Source: an uncultured Eubacteriales bacterium (GTDB lineage Bacteria > Bacillota > Clostridia > Peptostreptococcales > Anaerovoracaceae). Taken from it: 10,992 bases of DNA. The stretch spans positions 1 to 10,992 of the forward strand of contig CADCOV010000123.1 of assembly GCA_902803185.1 (NCBI GenBank). Direction: 5' to 3'. A program made the translations under genes and the position numbers. Below, one piece after another: positions 1-6,455 of this stretch; position 1 is the stretch's first letter; every line of letters starts with the position of its first letter. The notes beneath the pieces were generated by a model. That model was not told the DNA's origin. It searched no databases and was given only the letters and a program-made list of their open reading frames with translations.

Positions 1-62
1 TTCTGGATCTGGATGCCGTCGGCGACGGACGAACCGCCGAATTTAGCGACTTTGATGCCCAT
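1..62 (-). CDS. lysC: Aspartate kinase, N-terminal fragment (runs off the left edge)
   Basis: Only the first 20 codons are inside the window. They read MGIKVAKFGGSSVADG and onward, the glycine/serine-rich N-terminal nucleotide-binding signature (K-F-G-G-S/T-S) of aspartate kinases. These enzymes phosphorylate aspartate in the first step of lysine, threonine, methionine and diaminopimelate synthesis. The ATG at 60-62 has a good ribosome binding site, AAGGAG at 74-79, with an 11-base gap. The family call rests on this short motif alone, so the isozyme class and regulation cannot be told. A fused or related amino-acid kinase is the main alternative. Confidence 0.82.
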   Translation of the reverse strand, partial: MGIKVAKFGGSSVADGIQIQ

Positions 63-73
63 GTTGGTCAATA

Positions 74-139
74 CTCCTTGGTCTGTAAGATGGTAATGAA
101 TTATCTTTTATCATACTACAGATACGCCGGAAAAGTAAA
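74..139 (-). promoter_or_regulatory. Promoter and RBS of the aspartate kinase gene
   Basis: On the minus strand there is a -35-like TTTACT (134-139), an 18-base spacer and a -10 TATGAT (110-115). A Shine-Dalgarno AAGGAG (74-79) follows ahead of the ATG at 62. The untranslated leader is only about 40 bases, too short for a lysine riboswitch in front of this gene. Confidence 0.5.
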
Positions 140-163
140 GAGGGACCCGCCGCCTTCCGCAAG

Positions 164-221
164 AAAACAAAACAAAACAAAACACCCGGCAGCGGGTCTT
201 GTTAGGCCCCGCTGCCGGGTG
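164..221 (-). terminator. Strong intrinsic terminator of the AT-rich two-gene unit
   Basis: A perfect 14-bp stem pairs 183-196 with 208-221 around an 11-base loop. Read leftward it is followed by a T-rich run made of four exact copies of a 5-base unit (AAAAC on the plus strand, 164-183; GTTTT on the minus strand). It lies 8 bases after the stop codon of the small membrane protein gene (230-574), so it ends that unit. In the rightward direction the flanking sequence is only weakly T-rich. Confidence 0.85.
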
Positions 222-229
222 AAGGTTTC

Positions 230-574
230 TTATTCTTCTTTCGGAATATAAGGGTACTGGAAAAAGATCTCTAAGGCCATCAATGCACATTCCACGATCA
301 GGAACAATGTGCTCACAGTCCCCTGCCAGGCGCCGCAAACCCCACATAGCCCGATCAAGACCAGAAGCAAAATGATCACAGGCTTCTCCCAGGGTTTAAA
401 AGGCCTGGCATTCCCCAGAAGGGCTCTGACACAGAGAAGTATGAAAGGTGCTCCCGTGATCATCGCGATGCTGCAGGGCCACTGTCCACCTTCTTCCTTC
501 CCGCGGAACCAGAGCAACGTGGCTATTACCAGAAACAAAAGGAGCAGGATCATACTAAGCCGCCACTTCTTCAC
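230..574 (-). CDS. Small four-helix membrane protein of unknown function
   Basis: A 114-residue protein that I do not recognise. It is almost entirely hydrophobic, with four likely membrane segments at about residues 6-24, 34-53, 65-84 and 87-106. A short charged loop (RGKEEGG) follows the first helix and the C-terminus is hydrophilic (PKEE). Translation most likely begins at the GTG at 572-574, since AGGGG at 583-587 sits 8 bases upstream. The ATG at 576-578 is in another frame and stops after seven codons. The start lies 5 bases after the stop codon of the secreted-protein gene, so the two are one transcription unit and probably translationally coupled. The location beside a secreted protein makes a self-protection (immunity) or export role possible, but that is inference. 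It is as AT-rich as its partner and unlike the GC-rich neighbours. Confidence 0.72.
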   Translation of the reverse strand: MKKWRLSMILLLLFLVIATLLWFRGKEEGGQWPCSIAMITGAPFILLCVRALLGNARPFKPWEKPVIILLLVLIGLCGVCGAWQGTVSTLFLIVECALMALEIFFQYPYIPKEE

Positions 575-579
575 TCATA

Positions 580-1395
580 TCACCCCTGCTCTTTGTTCCT
601 ATATATAATTCCCGATGTCGTTGTTCCACCATAGTTTTTCAGTGTATACCCAGTAAAGTTATACTTCTCCACAAAGGTAAATAGAGATGGTATGTACCCA
701 CTATGATAACTACTATGTGTATAAACAGAAGCCTTGTAGGAGGCATATTGAGTCGTTGGATTTTCGGTTAGTATTACGTTGAACCAACCCGACAGAAAAC
801 TATAGATCGCGGCCCACCCTCCATTCAAAGCAAGACCAATTATGTTGCAAAAAATCACAGTTGCTATTTCATTGGCCTTTTGATTAAATGCAACACTGGC
901 AACATTTTCATTTCTCTTAAAGTATGAGTAATTAGATGCCGATCCATAAGGGCAGTATGATGTATAGTAAACGGAAGAGCCAGCGCTTCTTAATGAAGTT
1001 TGTACACGAAGCGGTTGAAACCCTGATCCTCTGTCGACAAGGACTGGTTTACCATCTAACATAACTGTGCCATCTGCCTCAATTTCCAAAAGATCCGTTT
1101 TCCCGTTCTCCTCAGCATACATGAAAAACGACCCGGATTCATCATCTATCCATACTCCTACGTTATTTGTAACATCTCCACACTGTACAGAATAAAGCTC
1201 ATGTGCTTTCCCATTGACTATAGCTACAGATCGTGGTGTGACATCCTTCACACCAATCAATTCAAGAACTGCATTCACGCTCAAATCTTTTGAATCGCAA
1301 GCGTAAGAAGGTCTCACATTCATTGTAATTGTGCTTACGAATATCAACGTCACTACTAATAGCAGAATACAGCTTTTCCGATATAAAGCTTTCAT
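580..1395 (-). CDS. Secreted protein of unknown family, AT-rich gene
   Basis: 271 residues from the ATG at 1393-1395, chosen because a perfect AAGGAGGA (1401-1408) precedes it by 5 bases. An in-frame TTG at 1429-1431 would add 12 residues. A Sec signal peptide is clear: positively charged MKALYRK, a hydrophobic core at about 8-24, and a likely signal peptidase I site after S-Y-A at residue 32. The next residue is Cys33, but the sequence before it does not fit a lipobox. Residues 34-135 form an acidic, mixed domain. Residues 140-271 are rich in Tyr, Ser, Thr and Asn, with a hydrophobic Gly/Ala stretch at about 175-208 that could be a membrane-active or buried helix. Cysteines at 33, 72, 148 and 183 could form disulfides. 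I recognise no family. A secreted antimicrobial or other surface-acting protein, with the downstream membrane protein as partner, is one hypothesis. Base composition and codon use differ from neighbouring genes, suggesting acquisition by transfer. Confidence 0.75.
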   Translation of the reverse strand: MKALYRKSCILLLVVTLIFVSTITMNVRPSYACDSKDLSVNAVLELIGVKDVTPRSVAIVNGKAHELYSVQCGDVTNNVGVWIDDESGSFFMYAEENGKTDLLEIEADGTVMLDGKPVLVDRGSGFQPLRVQTSLRSAGSSVYYTSYCPYGSASNYSYFKRNENVASVAFNQKANEIATVIFCNIIGLALNGGWAAIYSFLSGWFNVILTENPTTQYASYKASVYTHSSYHSGYIPSLFTFVEKYNFTGYTLKNYGGTTTSGIIYRNKEQG

Positions 1396-1445
1396 TGATA
1401 TCCTCCTTCTTAAATAATGAACACAGAGCAAATACCGGTTAATAG

Positions 1446-1516
1446 TCCTCCTTTCTTTTCTTTTATATTATCTGTTTTATTTTATTAATTATAACATTTA
1501 GATTAATTGAACGCAA
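1446..1516 (-). promoter_or_regulatory. Strong promoter and leader of the secreted-protein gene, with a second Shine-Dalgarno
   Basis: On the minus strand a -35 TTGCGT (1511-1516), a 17-base spacer and a perfect TATAAT (1488-1493) preceded by TG (extended -10) form a strong vegetative-type promoter. The leader of about 85 bases holds an extra perfect ribosome-binding sequence AAAGGAGGA (1446-1454). No ATG or GTG lies at normal distance from it, and the nearest in-frame start is the TTG at 1431, 14 bases away. The real RBS is the second one at 1401-1408. Confidence 0.7.
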
Positions 1517-1555
1517 TAGTTTTATTTATTATTATATATCATTATTTTTATATCA

Positions 1556-1583
1556 AAAGGCGCAGCGGGTCGTCCCGCTGCGC
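1556..1583 (-). terminator. metK terminator
   Basis: A perfect 10-bp stem pairs 1560-1569 with 1574-1583 around a 4-base TCGT loop. Read leftward it is followed by a short CTTTTGAT run. It starts 15 bases past the metK stop codon. The T-tract is modest, so termination may not be complete. Confidence 0.7.
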
Positions 1584-1598
1584 TCTCTGTCGTTTCCC

Positions 1599-2777
1599 TT
1601 ACAGCTCAGCCTTGAGCTCTTCCACCTTATCCAGATGCTCCCACGGGAGATCCACGTCGGTCCTGCCGAAGTGGCCGTAGGCTGCGGTCTTGCGGTAGAT
1701 CGGCCTTCTCAGGTCGAGGTCGCGGATGATGGCCGCCGGACGGAAGTCGAAGTGCTTCTCGACGATCTCGGCGATCTTCTCGTCATCCAGCTTGCCGGTG
1801 CCGAAGGTGTCCACCATGATGGAGACCGGGCGGGCGACGCCGATGGCGTAGGCCAGCTGGATCTCGCACTTGTCGGCCAGGCCGGCAGCGACCACGTTCT
1901 TGGCCGCGTAACGGGCGGCGTAGGAAGCGGAACGGTCGACCTTTGTCGGGTCCTTGCCCGAGAAGGCGCCGCCGCCGTGTCTGGCGTAGCCGCCGTAGGT
2001 GTCGACGATGATCTTGCGGCCGGTGAGACCGGAGTCACCGTGCGGTCCGCCGATGACGAAGCGGCCCGTCGGGTTGACGAAGTACTTGGTGTTCTCGTCC
2101 AGAAGCTCAGCCGGGATCGTGGCCTTGATGATCTTCTCGATGACGTCCTTGCGGATCTGCTCCTGGGTGACGTCCGGATCGTGCTGGGTGGAGATCAGGA
2201 CCGCGGCGATCCTCTTGACCTTGCCGTCCTCGTACTCCACGGTGACCTGGCTCTTGCCGTCCGGTCTCAGATACGGCAGGGTGCCGTTCTTGCGGAGCTC
2301 GGTCAGCTTCAGGGTCAGCTTGTGGGCCATGGAGATCGGCATCGGCATCAGTTCCGGGGTCTCGTTGCAGGCGAAGCCGAACATCATGCCCTGGTCGCCG
2401 GCGCCGACCTGCTCGATCTGGTCGTCCATGGTGCCTTCCTTATATTCCAGCGCCTTGTCAACGCCCATCGCGATGTCGCCGGACTGCTTGTCCAGGGCGG
2501 ACAGGATCGCGCAGGTGTTGCCGTCAAAGCCGTACTCGCCCTTGTCGTAGCCGATGTCGCAGATCACCTTGCGGGCGATGTCGTTGATGTCGATCTTCGC
2601 GGTGGTAGTGATCTCACCCATGACCATGGCGTAGCCGGTGGTGGTAGTGGTCTCGCAGGCGACTCTGCCCTGCGGGTCCTGCTCCAGGATCGCGTCGAGG
2701 ATGGCGTCGGAGATCTGGTCGCAGATCTTATCCGGATGTCCTTCCGTGACGGACTCGGAGGTGAATAACTTTCTCAT
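1599..2777 (-). CDS. metK: S-adenosylmethionine synthetase (methionine adenosyltransferase)
   Basis: 392 residues, the normal full length. The cytosolic enzyme makes S-adenosylmethionine from methionine and ATP, releasing phosphate and diphosphate; SAM is the main methyl donor of the cell. Family signatures are intact. These are [13 protein letters not shown] at residues 13-25 with the catalytic-site His14, the ATP-binding GAGDQG at 125-130, and the phosphate-loop GGGAFSGKD at 268-276. The [27 protein letters not shown] core runs from about 233 to 255. The ATG at 2777 has an AAAGGAGC Shine-Dalgarno at 2785-2792. The gene stands alone, controlled by the SAM-I riboswitch upstream, so its product feeds back on its own transcription. 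Confidence 0.98.
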   Translation of the reverse strand: MRKLFTSESVTEGHPDKICDQISDAILDAILEQDPQGRVACETTTTTGYAMVMGEITTTAKIDINDIARKVICDIGYDKGEYGFDGNTCAILSALDKQSGDIAMGVDKALEYKEGTMDDQIEQVGAGDQGMMFGFACNETPELMPMPISMAHKLTLKLTELRKNGTLPYLRPDGKSQVTVEYEDGKVKRIAAVLISTQHDPDVTQEQIRKDVIEKIIKATIPAELLDENTKYFVNPTGRFVIGGPHGDSGLTGRKIIVDTYGGYARHGGGAFSGKDPTKVDRSASYAARYAAKNVVAAGLADKCEIQLAYAIGVARPVSIMVDTFGTGKLDDEKIAEIVEKHFDFRPAAIIRDLDLRRPIYRKTAAYGHFGRTDVDLPWEHLDKVEELKAEL

Positions 2778-2835
2778 TGGAGTTGCTCCTTTCTGCTGTA
2801 ACGATTGCTGTATGTGATTGAGATTCCCTTACCAA

Positions 2836-2864
2836 AGAAAAACCTTTTCTTTCTCAAGAAAAGG
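2836..2864 (-). terminator. Riboswitch-controlled terminator in the metK leader
   Basis: On the minus strand CCTTTTCTT (2856-2864), loop GAGA and AAGAAAAGG (2843-2851) form a perfect 9-bp hairpin followed by TTTTT (2838-2842). It lies 20 bases after the SAM-I aptamer and about 60 bases before the metK start. This is the position expected for the expression platform that stops transcription when SAM is bound. Confidence 0.88.
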
Positions 2865-2884
2865 CCATGATAGCTCGTATCACG

Positions 2885-3004
2885 TCCTCATCTTTCAGAA
2901 AGCGATCACTCTCTGTAGGATGTAGCACCTTACGCCGCGCACGAGGCGCGAAACAGGTTGCCGGGCATCGCAGGGCCTAGTCCCTCCGCCGCTCTTGATA
3001 AGGA
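2885..3004 (-). ncRNA. SAM-I (S-box) riboswitch aptamer
   Basis: Read on the minus strand, the leader carries the S-box signatures in order: CTTATCAAGAG with the kink-turn region, GGCGGAGGGACTAGGCCC, then GATGCCCGGCAACC, then GGTGCTACATCC, and finally the closing strand GATGAGGA. The outer helix P1 pairs 2997-3004 with 2885-2892 over 8 bp with one G-U wobble. SAM-I riboswitches bind S-adenosylmethionine and normally turn transcription off when SAM is abundant. The terminator at 2836-2864 fits that mode, and metK is a classic target. The peripheral P3 helix region is GC-rich, like the host genome. Confidence 0.95.
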
Positions 3005-3015
3005 TTACCTTACCT

Positions 3016-3043
3016 ATTATACAGAACTTGCAAGCTTTGTCAA
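3016..3043 (-). promoter_or_regulatory. metK promoter (consensus sigma-A type)
   Basis: TTGACA (minus strand, 3038-3043), a 16-base spacer and TATAAT (3016-3021): both boxes match the consensus perfectly. Transcription would begin just before the riboswitch. The promoter shares DNA with the rightward promoter of the divergent gene. Confidence 0.88.
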
Positions 3044-3079
3044 TCGACAGTATAATCAATCTGTAAATCGAGAGAGAGG
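3028..3079 (+). promoter_or_regulatory. Promoter and RBS of the unknown gene divergent from metK
   Basis: On the plus strand TTGCAA (3028-3033), a 17-base spacer and a perfect TATAAT (3051-3056), followed by a purine-rich Shine-Dalgarno AGAGAGAGG (3071-3079) six bases before the ATG at 3086. The -35 box and spacer overlap the metK promoter, so RNA polymerase probably cannot sit on both at once. Confidence 0.72.
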
Positions 3080-3085
3080 TCTTTT

Positions 3086-4312
3086 ATGAAAAAAATCAGG
3101 CCGGAAAACAGAAAACACAAGGACCGCCCGCAGCCGGGGCAGCAGAGTCCCTTCACCGTCCTCATGGGCGGCCGGGACGAGACCGGCGTGCCGGGGCGCC
3201 TTCTATTGGCGGAGGCCACCGACACCCGCATGATGGGCGTCACCGGGCTCCACCTCTGGTTCGAGGCGAACGACGAATCCTTCCACCAGCTCCTCTACCT
3301 GGATTTCGAGGAGTATGGTTTTGATGACTATATCAGCTTCTACGGGGACGATGAGAACGAGCTCACCGTGAACAAAGCCAACCTCTTCGGCGCCCTGGGC
3401 GGGCGCTGGGTCAGGATCACCCTGCCCGAGGCCGTCACGCTGACCCAGGAGGCTTCCGCCTTCAACATCCGGGATCGCTTCCCGCTGCCGGAGGGCATCG
3501 AGGAGTACCGCTACCTCCTGGAGGCAGAGGCGCTCACGGACCCGGACGCGCTCCGCGCCATGATGGAGAAGGTCTCCGGGAAGATCAATACCGACTTCGC
3601 GGCGATCAACTACTATCTGATGCGCCTCTGCGCCATGGACTACGGCGCGGCCGCCTTCCTGACCGCGGACGGCAGATACACCGACGTGATCCGCGCTTCT
3701 GTGCCTTCCAGCCTGATGCGCTGCGCTTCCGTCGCTCTGGAGGAGCCGGGCACCTACCGCAGCGAGGCTTTGGTCGAGGACGACAGCGTCTTCTACAACG
3801 TGGTCGCGGCCATGAAGGTGGAGAACCGCAAGGTCACCTCCGCCGAGCTGGTCTCCCGCTCCCGGATCTCGCCGTGGGAGGCTTCCCTGATCCTGAAGAA
3901 GGAGGAGTTCGTCCTCTGCGGCAAGTTCTTCGGCGATGCCGAGGTCCTGCGGGACGTCATCTTCGACGCCCTCTACACCTCCACCGAGAACCGCCACGAG
4001 GTGGGCACCCTCTACATGGTCTTCCGCTCCAACAACGACCACGTCGCCCGCCGGGTCTACCGGCTGGACGCGGACACCACCGGCATGATCCTGGTGCTGG
4101 ACAGCGGCGAGCTGGTCATCGCCGCCTATACGCCGACCCAGGCCGCCCTGCTGGAGACCCAGGTGCTCTTCGCCATGGAGAAGAAGGGGCTGTACACCGA
4201 CCGCTTCGCCAGCTACCGGTTCGCAGACCCGATCATCGGCGCCTTCCTGGACAGCGGTTTCGAGACCTTCTCGGAATTCGTCTCCTACATCCAAGGCGCT
4301 CCGGAGGAATGA
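3086..4312 (+). CDS. Conserved-looking protein of unknown function, 408 residues
   Basis: I do not recognise the family. The ATG at 3086 has a promoter and a purine-rich RBS directly upstream. The N-terminus (residues 1-20) is basic and polar and could be disordered. There is no signal peptide and no membrane segment, so the protein is probably cytosolic. Residues 22-120 look like a mixed alpha/beta domain (FTVLMGGRDETG, GLHLWFEA, LLYLDFEEYGFDDYISF, WVRITLP). Residues 135-270 are mainly helical, and 305-350 contain beta-like segments (GTLYMVFRS, RVYRLDADTTGMILVLDSGELVIAAYTP). The long clean reading frame and GC-rich third positions support a real gene. It stands alone, divergent from metK with an overlapping promoter. 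That suggests co-regulation by promoter competition, but no link to SAM is visible in the protein itself. Confidence 0.85.
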   Translation: MKKIRPENRKHKDRPQPGQQSPFTVLMGGRDETGVPGRLLLAEATDTRMMGVTGLHLWFEANDESFHQLLYLDFEEYGFDDYISFYGDDENELTVNKANLFGALGGRWVRITLPEAVTLTQEASAFNIRDRFPLPEGIEEYRYLLEAEALTDPDALRAMMEKVSGKINTDFAAINYYLMRLCAMDYGAAAFLTADGRYTDVIRASVPSSLMRCASVALEEPGTYRSEALVEDDSVFYNVVAAMKVENRKVTSAELVSRSRISPWEASLILKKEEFVLCGKFFGDAEVLRDVIFDALYTSTENRHEVGTLYMVFRSNNDHVARRVYRLDADTTGMILVLDSGELVIAAYTPTQAALLETQVLFAMEKKGLYTDRFASYRFADPIIGAFLDSGFETFSEFVSYIQGAPEE

Positions 4313-4386
4313 GAAAAAGTATTTGTCTGACAGTGCGATAAAAGATTACGTCAACCCCTGTTCGTTTTTTGAGAGCGGTTTTTCAA

Positions 4387-4427
4387 CCCCGCCCAATGCG
4401 ATGTTTTTCAATCACGGCGGGGCTTTT
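4387..4427 (+). terminator. Possible terminator of the 3086-4312 gene
   Basis: CCCCGCC (4387-4393) pairs with GGCGGGG (4416-4422), followed by C and TTTT (4424-4427). The stem is 7 bp, but the loop of 22 bases is long for an intrinsic terminator and the T-run is short. It starts about 75 bases after the stop codon. The T-run overlaps the first DnaA-box sequence. Confidence 0.45.
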
Positions 4428-4554
4428 CCACAGGAGTTCCGCAAATTGTATACGATTTTTTCCACCGTGGCATGTGGATAACTCCGTTTCCGCAAACGTT
4501 GGAATTTCAATGGCGAACAGGTAATTCAAATTTGTCAACGGCAACTTATCCACA
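4424..4554. other. Cluster of DnaA-box sequences in a 313-base intergenic gap
   Basis: The gap 4313-4625 has no convincing gene. It holds TTTTCCACA (4424-4432, plus), a perfect TTATCCACA on the minus strand (4473-4481, seen as TGTGGATAA) and a second perfect TTATCCACA on the plus strand (4546-4554). TTTTCCACC at 4458-4466 is a weaker match. TTATCCACA is the consensus binding site of the replication initiator DnaA. A short AT-rich inverted repeat follows the last box: TTTTTCG (4558-4564) and CGAAAAA (4567-4573). No dnaA, dnaN or rpmH gene is in view, so this looks like a DnaA-binding cluster outside the main origin or a DnaA-controlled promoter region, rather than a proven oriC. Confidence 0.65.
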
Positions 4555-4625
4555 GTTTTTTTCGACCGAAAAATAAAGTCTGTTCGGCCTTCCCGCAAAC
4601 AGAGGGCGAACGGCCCGGAGGAACC

Positions 4626-5852
4626 ATGAACACAGAAAGACTCTTTAAGGCTAACGTTTATCTCAAAGAATGCGGCGCCGTCGTCACCGGCGTCTATGAC
4701 TGCCCGGCGAGCAAAGGAGGTCCGGAGGATCTGGCCGTGACGCTGGACCGCACGGTCTTCTTCCCCACCGGCGGCGGTCAAAGCTGCGACACCGGCACCC
4801 TGGGGGCCTTCCCTGTCGCGGAGGTTTACGAGAAGGATGATGAGATCTACCACGTGGTGAAGGGCGCCGCGGGCAAGCTCGCGGTCGGCGACACGGTGGA
4901 ATGCGCCATCGACTGGGCCCGCCGCTTCGACAACATGCAGCGCCACTGCGGCGAGCACATCCTCTCCGGCGTCTTCTACCAGCTCTACGGCGGCGTGAAC
5001 CGGGGCTTCCACATGGGCGAGGATTACATGACCATCGACATCAGCCTGGAGGACGATCCGGCCTACACGGAGCTCACCTGGGAGATGGCGAAAGCCGCCG
5101 AGCTCGGCACCAACCGGGTGATCTGGCAGGACCTGCCGGTGGTCGCCCGCCACTTCGACACGAAGGAGGAGGCGGAGGCCTTCCCGATGCGGAAGAAGCT
5201 GGCCATCGAGCGGGACATCACCATCGTCACCATCGGCGATCCGATGCAGCCTGCGGATTCCGTCGCCTGCTGCGGCACCCACCCTGCCCACACCGGCCAG
5301 GTGGGCCTGGTGAAGCTCTACAAGGTCGAGCCGAACAAAGGCATGTTCCGGGTCTACTTCGAGGCCGGCGAGCGGGCCTTCCGCCAGTATGGCGAGCGCT
5401 ACGAGGTCCTGACCCGCCTGGAGAAGGATCTCTCCGCCGGGTTCCCGGACCTGATGACGAAGTACGACGCCAGAAACGAAAAGCAAAAGGCGGTCCGGGA
5501 CCGCCTCTACCACCTGACGAAGAAGGTGCTGGAGCAGGAGGCGGCGGCCATCGAACCGCACCTCGGCGAGCCGGCCTTCCTCAGGGAATACGAGATCCTG
5601 ACGCTGGACGACCTCCTCGCCCTGGGCCGGAGCCTCCAGGGGAAGATCCCGCACATCCTCTTCCTCGTCCACCGGCCGAGCCACACCGTCCTGCTCTTCT
5701 CCGACACCGCCCACTGCGGCAGGCTGGTCAAGGACAACGCCCCGGTCTTCGGCGGCAAGGGCGGCGGCGGCAAAGACAACGCCCGGGCCCTCTTCACGAA
5801 AAAAGACGACGCCGACATGTTCGTCGACGCCGTGGAAAAACTGCTTCGATGA
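4626..5852 (+). CDS. alaX: Stand-alone alanyl-tRNA editing protein, long AlaX type with DHHA1 domain
   Basis: A 408-residue homologue of the editing half of alanyl-tRNA synthetase. Such proteins hydrolyse serine (or glycine) wrongly attached to alanine tRNA, in the cytosol. Residues 1-90 form the beta-barrel lead-in with FFPTGGGQSCDTG (45-57), the usual GGQ-D-G motif. The zinc-binding editing site is complete: HCGEH (107-111; His107, His111) and CCGTHPAHTG (215-224; Cys215, His219). A helical linker follows at about 250-310. The C-terminal part carries the DHHA1 glycine-rich motif GGKGGGGKDNA (376-386). No aminoacylation domain is present, so this is not alaS. The ATG at 4626 follows GGAGGA (4617-4622). 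The transcription unit is single-gene, with the DnaA-box region immediately upstream. The gene symbol is the family name; substrate preference cannot be read directly. Confidence 0.93.
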   Translation: MNTERLFKANVYLKECGAVVTGVYDCPASKGGPEDLAVTLDRTVFFPTGGGQSCDTGTLGAFPVAEVYEKDDEIYHVVKGAAGKLAVGDTVECAIDWARRFDNMQRHCGEHILSGVFYQLYGGVNRGFHMGEDYMTIDISLEDDPAYTELTWEMAKAAELGTNRVIWQDLPVVARHFDTKEEAEAFPMRKKLAIERDITIVTIGDPMQPADSVACCGTHPAHTGQVGLVKLYKVEPNKGMFRVYFEAGERAFRQYGERYEVLTRLEKDLSAGFPDLMTKYDARNEKQKAVRDRLYHLTKKVLEQEAAAIEPHLGEPAFLREYEILTLDDLLALGRSLQGKIPHILFLVHRPSHTVLLFSDTAHCGRLVKDNAPVFGGKGGGGKDNARALFTKKDDADMFVDAVEKLLR

Positions 5853-5854
5853 TC

Positions 5855-5895
5855 GCAAAAAAACAGGCCGCGGAGGGAAACCCTCCGCGGCCTGT
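5855..5895 (-). terminator. Terminator between the convergent alaX-type and hsp20 genes
   Basis: A perfect 15-bp stem pairs 5863-5877 with 5881-5895 around a 3-base AAA loop. Read leftward it is followed by a run of seven T, making it a strong terminator for hsp20. For the rightward gene the hairpin lies 10 bases after the stop codon but lacks a T-run, so it is probably less efficient in that direction. Confidence 0.9.
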
Positions 5896-5923
5896 CCATT
5901 CATCATCCATTATCGAAAAGGCA

Positions 5924-6364
5924 TTAGCCTTCGATCGCAATATATTTCTGATCCTCCACCTGCGGGACCGCTTCCTTCTTAGGAACGGTGATGGTCAGGA
6001 CGCCGTCGGCGAACTTCGCTTTGATGTCGTCCTCGGTCAGGTTCTCACCCACGTAGAAGCTTCTGGTGCAGCTGCCCTGGAATCTCTCTCTGCGGATGTA
6101 CTTGCCGTTCTCATCCTTCTCATCATTCTCGGTCTTGGTGGCCGCGTCGATCTTCAGGACGCCGTCCTTCAGCTGGATCTTCATGTCCTCTTTGCTGAAT
6201 CCCGGCAGATCCATCATCAGGTCGAAGTGATCCTCATATTCCCTGACGTCGCTCTTCATCAGAGAGGTCGCCGTCGGTGCACCCTGGCTGCCGAATTTCG
6301 GGAAATCCATGAAGTTGTCAAAGTCATCGAAGAAATTGTTTCTGAATACGCTTGGGAATAACAT
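5924..6364 (-). CDS. Small heat-shock protein, Hsp20/alpha-crystallin family
   Basis: 146 residues from the ATG at 6362-6364, which has a perfect AAGGAGGC (6371-6378). Upstream in-frame starts would lie in the leader and are rejected. These cytosolic chaperones bind unfolding proteins without ATP and hold them for refolding by other chaperones. The Phe/Asp-rich N-terminal arm covers residues 1-35 (FFDDFDNFMDF). The alpha-crystallin domain covers about 36-130, starting with SDVREYEDHFDLMMDLPGF and ending with the signature ADGVLTITVPKK at 119-130. The C-terminal tail carries the I-x-I motif (YIAIEG) that docks subunits into oligomers. The gene is a single unit controlled by the CIRCE operator upstream and ended by the hairpin at 5863-5895. 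Confidence 0.96.
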   Translation of the reverse strand: MLFPSVFRNNFFDDFDNFMDFPKFGSQGAPTATSLMKSDVREYEDHFDLMMDLPGFSKEDMKIQLKDGVLKIDAATKTENDEKDENGKYIRRERFQGSCTRSFYVGENLTEDDIKAKFADGVLTITVPKKEAVPQVEDQKYIAIEG

Positions 6365-6387
6365 AGTTTTGCCTCCTTCTACTTCTG

Positions 6388-6447
6388 CGCGGTGACGCAT
6401 CGGAAGCGTCCGCGTTATGATCATCTCTCTCAGGGCCCCTCGCCCTG
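6388..6447 (-). promoter_or_regulatory. Structured 5' leader of hsp20
   Basis: Two small hairpins can form in the leader RNA. One pairs 6431-6436 with 6442-6447 (6 bp, CAGGGC/GCCCTG). The other pairs CGCGG (6388-6392) with CCGCG (6410-6414), enclosing a second short stem. Neither pairs with the ribosome binding site at 6371-6378, so I see no RNA thermometer of the ROSE or FourU kind. Confidence 0.3.
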
Positions 6448-6455
6448 ACAAGTGT

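Noticed and set aside
111..347. A 78-codon leftward frame across the left-end terminator
   Set aside because: It reads through the hairpin and T-rich run and overlaps the membrane protein gene in another frame, with no RBS.
1294..1311. Lipoprotein signal on the secreted protein (Cys33 directly after the signal peptide)
   Set aside because: The residues before the cysteine are P-S-Y-A, which do not fit a lipobox. A signal peptidase I site after Ala32 fits better.
1635..2768. A 377-codon rightward frame opposite metK
   Set aside because: Val/Asp/Gly/Leu-rich mirror of the metK codons with no independent signals.
4313..4625. The DnaA-box region as the chromosomal replication origin oriC
   Set aside because: Only two perfect boxes and one close box are present, and no dnaA, dnaN, rpmH, gidA or similar origin-linked gene is in view. 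It is kept as an extra-origin DnaA cluster.
4383..5906. A 507-codon leftward open frame opposite the alaX-type gene
   Set aside because: It is the antisense shadow of a well-supported gene. It has no family motifs, is rich in Val/Arg/Glu/Gly from GC-rich third positions, and runs across the DnaA-box region and a terminator.
4901..6361. A 486-codon rightward frame spanning alaX-type gene, terminator and hsp20
   Set aside because: Arg/Pro/Gly/His-rich frameshifted reading of the editing gene joined to the antisense of hsp20. It crosses a strong terminator and has no RBS.
6365..6450. RNA thermometer in the hsp20 leader
   Set aside because: The hairpins seen do not pair with the Shine-Dalgarno sequence, and no FourU or ROSE motif was found. 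The CIRCE operator explains heat control.
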